DNA of 10,055 nt from AC-37 sp045805345 (lineage in GTDB: Bacteria; Actinomycetota; Thermoleophilia; Solirubrobacterales; Thermoleophilaceae). The stretch is taken from contig JBJMLK010000105.1 in the NCBI GenBank assembly GCA_045805345.1, forward strand, positions 1-10,055. Reading direction: 5' to 3'. A program made the translations under genes and the position numbers. Shown here in pieces: positions 6,852 through 10,055 of the stretch; the first letter of the stretch is position 1; each line of letters starts with the position of its first letter. The notes under the pieces were generated by a model. It made no database searches. It was not told the origin of the DNA and saw only the letters and a list, made by a program, of their open reading frames with translations.

Positions 6852-7555
6852 GTGTCTGACAACCTACGCAGCTTGGCCCAGACAACCAGCAGGATCCGAC
6901 GGCTGGTCGCCGATCCGTACGCCCCAGGCTCGTTTGCGGCGCGCTCCCGTTTGCGCCGCTGGGAGCTGCTTCGCAGCCGCTTCCCGGACTTCGCGGAGAT
7001 GAGCGTCGTCGACCTCGGCGGCGACTCGCGGCACTGGGTCGCCGCGCCGGTGCGCCCGCGCCGCCTGGTGCTCCTGAACCCCGAGACGTGGGCGCTCGAC
7101 AGTGACCTCGCCGACGGTGCCGAGACGGTGCGGGGCGACGCCTGCGATCCGCCGGCGGAACTGGTGGACGAGGGCTTCGACCTCGTCTACTCGAACTCGG
7201 TAATCGAGCACCTCGAGGGCCCATGGCGGCGCCGCGCCTTCGCCGACTCCGTCCGCCGGCTCGCGCCGCGCCACTGGATCCAGACGCCGTACCGCTACTT
7301 CCCGATCGAGCCGCACTGGCTGTTCCCCGGGCTCCAGTTCCTGCCACTGGCGGCTCGCGCGTTCGTGGACCGCGTGTGGCCGCTGCACGCGTCGCGGGTG
7401 CTCGACCCGAGCGCGGACCCGCAGCGCCTGGCGGTGTCGCACGTCCTCGCCGTCGAGCTGCTGTCGAAGACCGAAATGCGCCATCTCTTCCCAGAGTCCG
7501 ATCTGATCGAGGAGCGCGTCGCCGGCCTGACGAAGTCGCTGGTGGCGGTCCGCGG

Positions 7556-7559
<4 letters not shown>
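6852..7559 (+). CDS. Class I SAM-dependent methyltransferase
   Basis: The 235-residue product carries the SAM-binding glycine motif VVDLGGDSRHW (52-62), an acidic/Asn strand around LLNPETWALD, and FDLVYSNSVIEHL (109-121), typical of class I Methyltransf_11/25-type folds. The post-motif TPYRYFPIEPHWLFPG (145-160) occurs in methyltransferases I associate with glycan and lipid gene clusters. The substrate is unknown. The GTG at 6852 directly follows an in-frame TAG, so no earlier start exists; TTG at 6873 is an alternative. Neither has a Shine-Dalgarno sequence or a convincing promoter, so the start is uncertain. The gene sits on the opposite strand between phoH and ybeY, which are usually adjacent, and its stop shares CTAG with the phoH stop. 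Confidence 0.88.
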
Positions 7560-8509
<950 letters not shown>

Positions 8510-8515
8510 CCGTCG

Positions 8516-8521
8516 ATTCTA
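8516..8521 (-). promoter_or_regulatory. Putative leaderless -10 (TAGAAT) for phoH
   Basis: The minus strand reads TAGAATcgacggATG, one mismatch from TATAAT and six bases from the phoH start. There is no Shine-Dalgarno sequence and no clear -35. It overlaps the opposing TAGGGT hexamer by two bases around a central CTAG. Confidence 0.55.
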
Positions 8522-8525
8522 GGGT
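8520..8525 (+). promoter_or_regulatory. Putative leaderless -10 (TAGGGT) for the rightward unit
   Basis: The plus strand reads TAGGGTgggccgATG. The hexamer fits TAnnnT and lies six bases from the ATG of a 28-codon ORF at 8532. TTGCGT at 8495-8500 could be a weak -35, but the 19-base spacing is long. This would be the only visible promoter for the methyltransferase at 8615. Confidence 0.4.
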
Positions 8526-8531
8526 GGGCCG

Positions 8532-8618
8532 ATGCTCCCGCGGCGAGTGCGACCGGTGTGGGACGCGGCGCTCGCGGCCGTCGCCCTTGCGAAGATCACC
8601 GCGTGGGTCTGGGGGTGA
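8532..8618 (+). CDS. Possible 28-aa hydrophobic leader/small membrane peptide
   Basis: ATG at 8532 opens 28 codons ending in TGA at 8616-8618. The peptide starts MLPRRVRP (four arginines or prolines in a basic head), then a hydrophobic Ala/Val/Leu segment, and ends AWVWG. That layout suits a single membrane-inserted helix with a cytoplasmic basic N-terminus. Support is positional: ATG lies six bases after TAGGGT, and the TGA overlaps the methyltransferase GTG as GTGA, the arrangement of translational coupling. It could be a real small protein, a leader that feeds ribosomes to the next gene, or the fossil N-terminus of a lost membrane protein; it resembles the first helix of actinobacterial sensor kinases. 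No homologue is known to me. Confidence 0.35.
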   Translation: MLPRRVRPVWDAALAAVALAKITAWVWG

Positions 8619-9364
8619 ACCTCCGGGAGCGGCGTCGCTTCTACACCAACCGAACGGTGCGCGAGCTGGCGGCGGCCATGCGCTGGGCCGTGCTCCGCCG
8701 AGACGCTCCGGACATCGCGCACATCCCGTTCTACGACGAGATCACCGCGACGCCGGTGCAGCGCGACGAGGCGCTCCTGCTCCACGGCTTGGTGCGGACG
8801 GTACGGGCGCGCACGATCGTCGAGATCGGCTTCGCGCACGGGTGGAGCGCCTACAACTTCCTGGCCGCACTCGACCCCGACGCACGCCTCTACTCGTTCG
8901 ACGTCGATCCGCTGTGCGACCAGGTGGCGGAGCGCCGCTTCGGCCACGAGCCGCGGCTGGTCTACCGAAGGCGCGCACAGCAGGACCTGACCTCCGGCGA
9001 CGTGGACGGCCGTCCGGTCGATCTGGCGTTTATCGACGGCGCGCACGACCTCGACTTGAACCGAGCGGCGTTCGAGCGCCTGCTGCCGATGCTGTCGCCG
9101 GCGGCGATCGTCGCTGTGCACGACACGGGGACCGTGCCGCGCCGCTTCACGCCCGACTGGCTGCTGCGCGAGCTCGGGCCGGAGCGCTGGGTCGGCGATG
9201 CCTACGAGCCTCAGCCCGCCGAGCGCGCGTTCGTGAACTGGCTGCGCGACGCGCACCCCGACTTCGCCCAGATCCATCTGCACACGCACCGCTGGCCGCG
9301 GGCGGGCATCACGCTGCTCCAGCGCTCCGAGCCGCTCCCGAGGCCAGCAGCTTCTCCGCCGTAG
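8615..9364 (+). CDS. Class I SAM-dependent methyltransferase (Methyltransf_24-like)
   Basis: From GTG at 8615 the product has 249 residues. An Arg-rich N-terminal helix region (about 1-60) precedes SAM motif I TIVEIGFAHGWSA (67-79), the acidic strand RLYSFDVD (91-98), FIDGAHD (139-145) and VAVHDTG (167-172). IDGAH and HDTG are the hallmarks of the Methyltransf_24 and O-methyltransferase-3-like group, which often modifies sugars in polysaccharide or natural-product clusters. The substrate is not determinable here; proximity to glf suggests a glycan. GTG at 8603 is an alternative start, four codons longer, with a weak GAAG eight bases upstream. GTG at 8615 overlaps the TGA of the preceding small ORF. 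The 3' end overlaps the convergent glf gene by 56 bases. Confidence 0.87.
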   Translation: MNLRERRRFYTNRTVRELAAAMRWAVLRRDAPDIAHIPFYDEITATPVQRDEALLLHGLVRTVRARTIVEIGFAHGWSAYNFLAALDPDARLYSFDVDPLCDQVAERRFGHEPRLVYRRRAQQDLTSGDVDGRPVDLAFIDGAHDLDLNRAAFERLLPMLSPAAIVAVHDTGTVPRRFTPDWLLRELGPERWVGDAYEPQPAERAFVNWLRDAHPDFAQIHLHTHRWPRAGITLLQRSEPLPRPAASPP

Positions 9365-10055
9365 AGAGCGCCTGGCCCACCACCTGGTCCATGTTCAGGT
9401 ACTGGTAGCGGGCCAGCCGTCCGACGAAGGTCACGTCCGGCAGCTCGGCGCCGAGCGCCTCGTACTTCCTGTACAGCGCGCGGGTCTCGTCGTTGGGGAT
9501 CGGGTAGTACGGGTCGCCCTCCGCGCGGGGGAACTCGACCGCCAGCGTGGTCGAGTCGTGCGACTCCTGGCCGCTGATGCGGCGGAACTCGGTCACCCGC
9601 GTGTACGGCACGTCCTCGCTCGGCTCGTTGATCGAGCCCGCGGGCTGGAGGTAGGCCCCGTCCGGCGTCGGCACGTTGCGCAGCTCCCACTCGAGCGAGC
9701 GGTACGGAAGCGGGCCGAACCGGAAGTCGAAGAACTTGTCGACCGGCCCCGTGTACACCAGATGGCCGTGCTCGATCTCGTCCTTGAGCTCCCAGTAGTC
9801 GGACTCGAGGCTCACGTCGATCAGCGGGTGATCGAGGATCCGCTCGAACATCCGCGTGTAGCCGTCGAGGGGAATCTTCTGGAAGCTGTCGGTGAAGTAG
9901 CGGTCGTCCACGTTCGTCCGGATCGGGATCCGGGCGCACACCGAGGCGGCCAGCTCCGATGGGTCGCGCTGCCACTGCTTGCGGGTGTAGCCGCGGAAGA
10001 ACTTCTCGTACAGCTCGCGGCCGACCTTGGCGACCACCACGTCCTCGCTGTTGCG
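9309..10055 (-). CDS. glf: UDP-galactopyranose mutase, N-terminus outside window
   Basis: The frame is open at the right edge (residues RNSED before VVVAKVGRELYEKFFRGY), so about 248 C-terminal residues are present and the FAD-binding Rossmann start is missing. Family landmarks are clear: FFRGYTRKQW, a mobile-loop segment RIPIRTNVDDRYFTDSFQ, VYTGPVDKFFDFRFGPLPYR, YYPIPNDETRALYRKYEALG and GRLARYQYLNMDQVVGQAL. The last two carry the tyrosine, arginine and aspartate positions that line the substrate and flavin pocket. The flavoenzyme interconverts UDP-galactopyranose and UDP-galactofuranose in the cytoplasm and supplies the galactofuranose donor for envelope glycans. This is the most specific evidence in the window for galactofuranose in this organism. 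Its 3' end runs 56 bases into the convergent methyltransferase. Confidence 0.96.
   Translation of the reverse strand, partial: RNSEDVVVAKVGRELYEKFFRGYTRKQWQRDPSELAASVCARIPIRTNVDDRYFTDSFQKIPLDGYTRMFERILDHPLIDVSLESDYWELKDEIEHGHLVYTGPVDKFFDFRFGPLPYRSLEWELRNVPTPDGAYLQPAGSINEPSEDVPYTRVTEFRRISGQESHDSTTLAVEFPRAEGDPYYPIPNDETRALYRKYEALGAELPDVTFVGRLARYQYLNMDQVVGQALSTAEKLLASGAARSAGAA

Noticed and set aside
8532..9364. The 28-codon ORF as the true N-terminus of the methyltransferase, separated by a frameshift
   Set aside because: The methyltransferase has a complete SAM domain from its own GTG, and this family does not carry an N-terminal membrane helix, so a sequencing frameshift is not needed to explain the arrangement.

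Overview
The window is about 70% or more G+C by eye, with strongly GC3-biased codons, many GTG starts and almost no non-coding space. Era, YbeY and PhoH sit together, with actinobacterial-looking lipoproteins around them. This suggests a high-GC actinobacterium, perhaps of the Thermoleophilia/Solirubrobacterales type. That assignment is inferred from composition and protein style, not from a marker gene. I see no RNA gene, insertion sequence, CRISPR array, integrase or origin. No gene-free stretch exceeds about 50 bases.

Layout, left to right. (1) Positions 1-946 hold the 3' part of a family 2 glycosyltransferase, followed by a 457-residue lipoprotein of unknown function (958-2331). (2) A HEAT-repeat protein runs leftward (2328-3491). 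It is divergent from a small cysteine-rich lipoprotein (3513-4052), which is followed by a GT-C type polytopic glycosyltransferase (4096-5574). (3) A conserved ribosome-maturation and stress block lies on the minus strand: era (5584-6465), ybeY (from about 6836 down to 6462) and phoH (7556-8509). A plus-strand SAM methyltransferase (6852-7559) fills the space between ybeY and phoH. (4) Divergent from phoH are a possible 28-codon hydrophobic ORF and a second methyltransferase (8615-9364). The window ends inside glf, UDP-galactopyranose mutase (9309-10055, minus strand).

Two themes are interleaved. The GT2, GT-C and glf products, and probably the two methyltransferases, fit a cell-envelope polysaccharide containing galactofuranose. 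Era, YbeY and the PhoH-like ATPase belong to 16S rRNA/30S maturation and RNA metabolism.

The most striking structure is in the gene boundaries. Several start codons lie 6-8 bases after a TAnnnT-like hexamer (TAGACT, TATGCT, CATAAT, TAGAAT, TAGGGT) with no Shine-Dalgarno sequence, which is the geometry of leaderless transcription. At two divergent junctions (3499-3506 and 8516-8525) the opposing -10 hexamers physically overlap. The same geometry at ybeY points to a non-canonical ATC start codon. Two convergent gene pairs share a CTAG, so that each gene's TAG lies within the other's.
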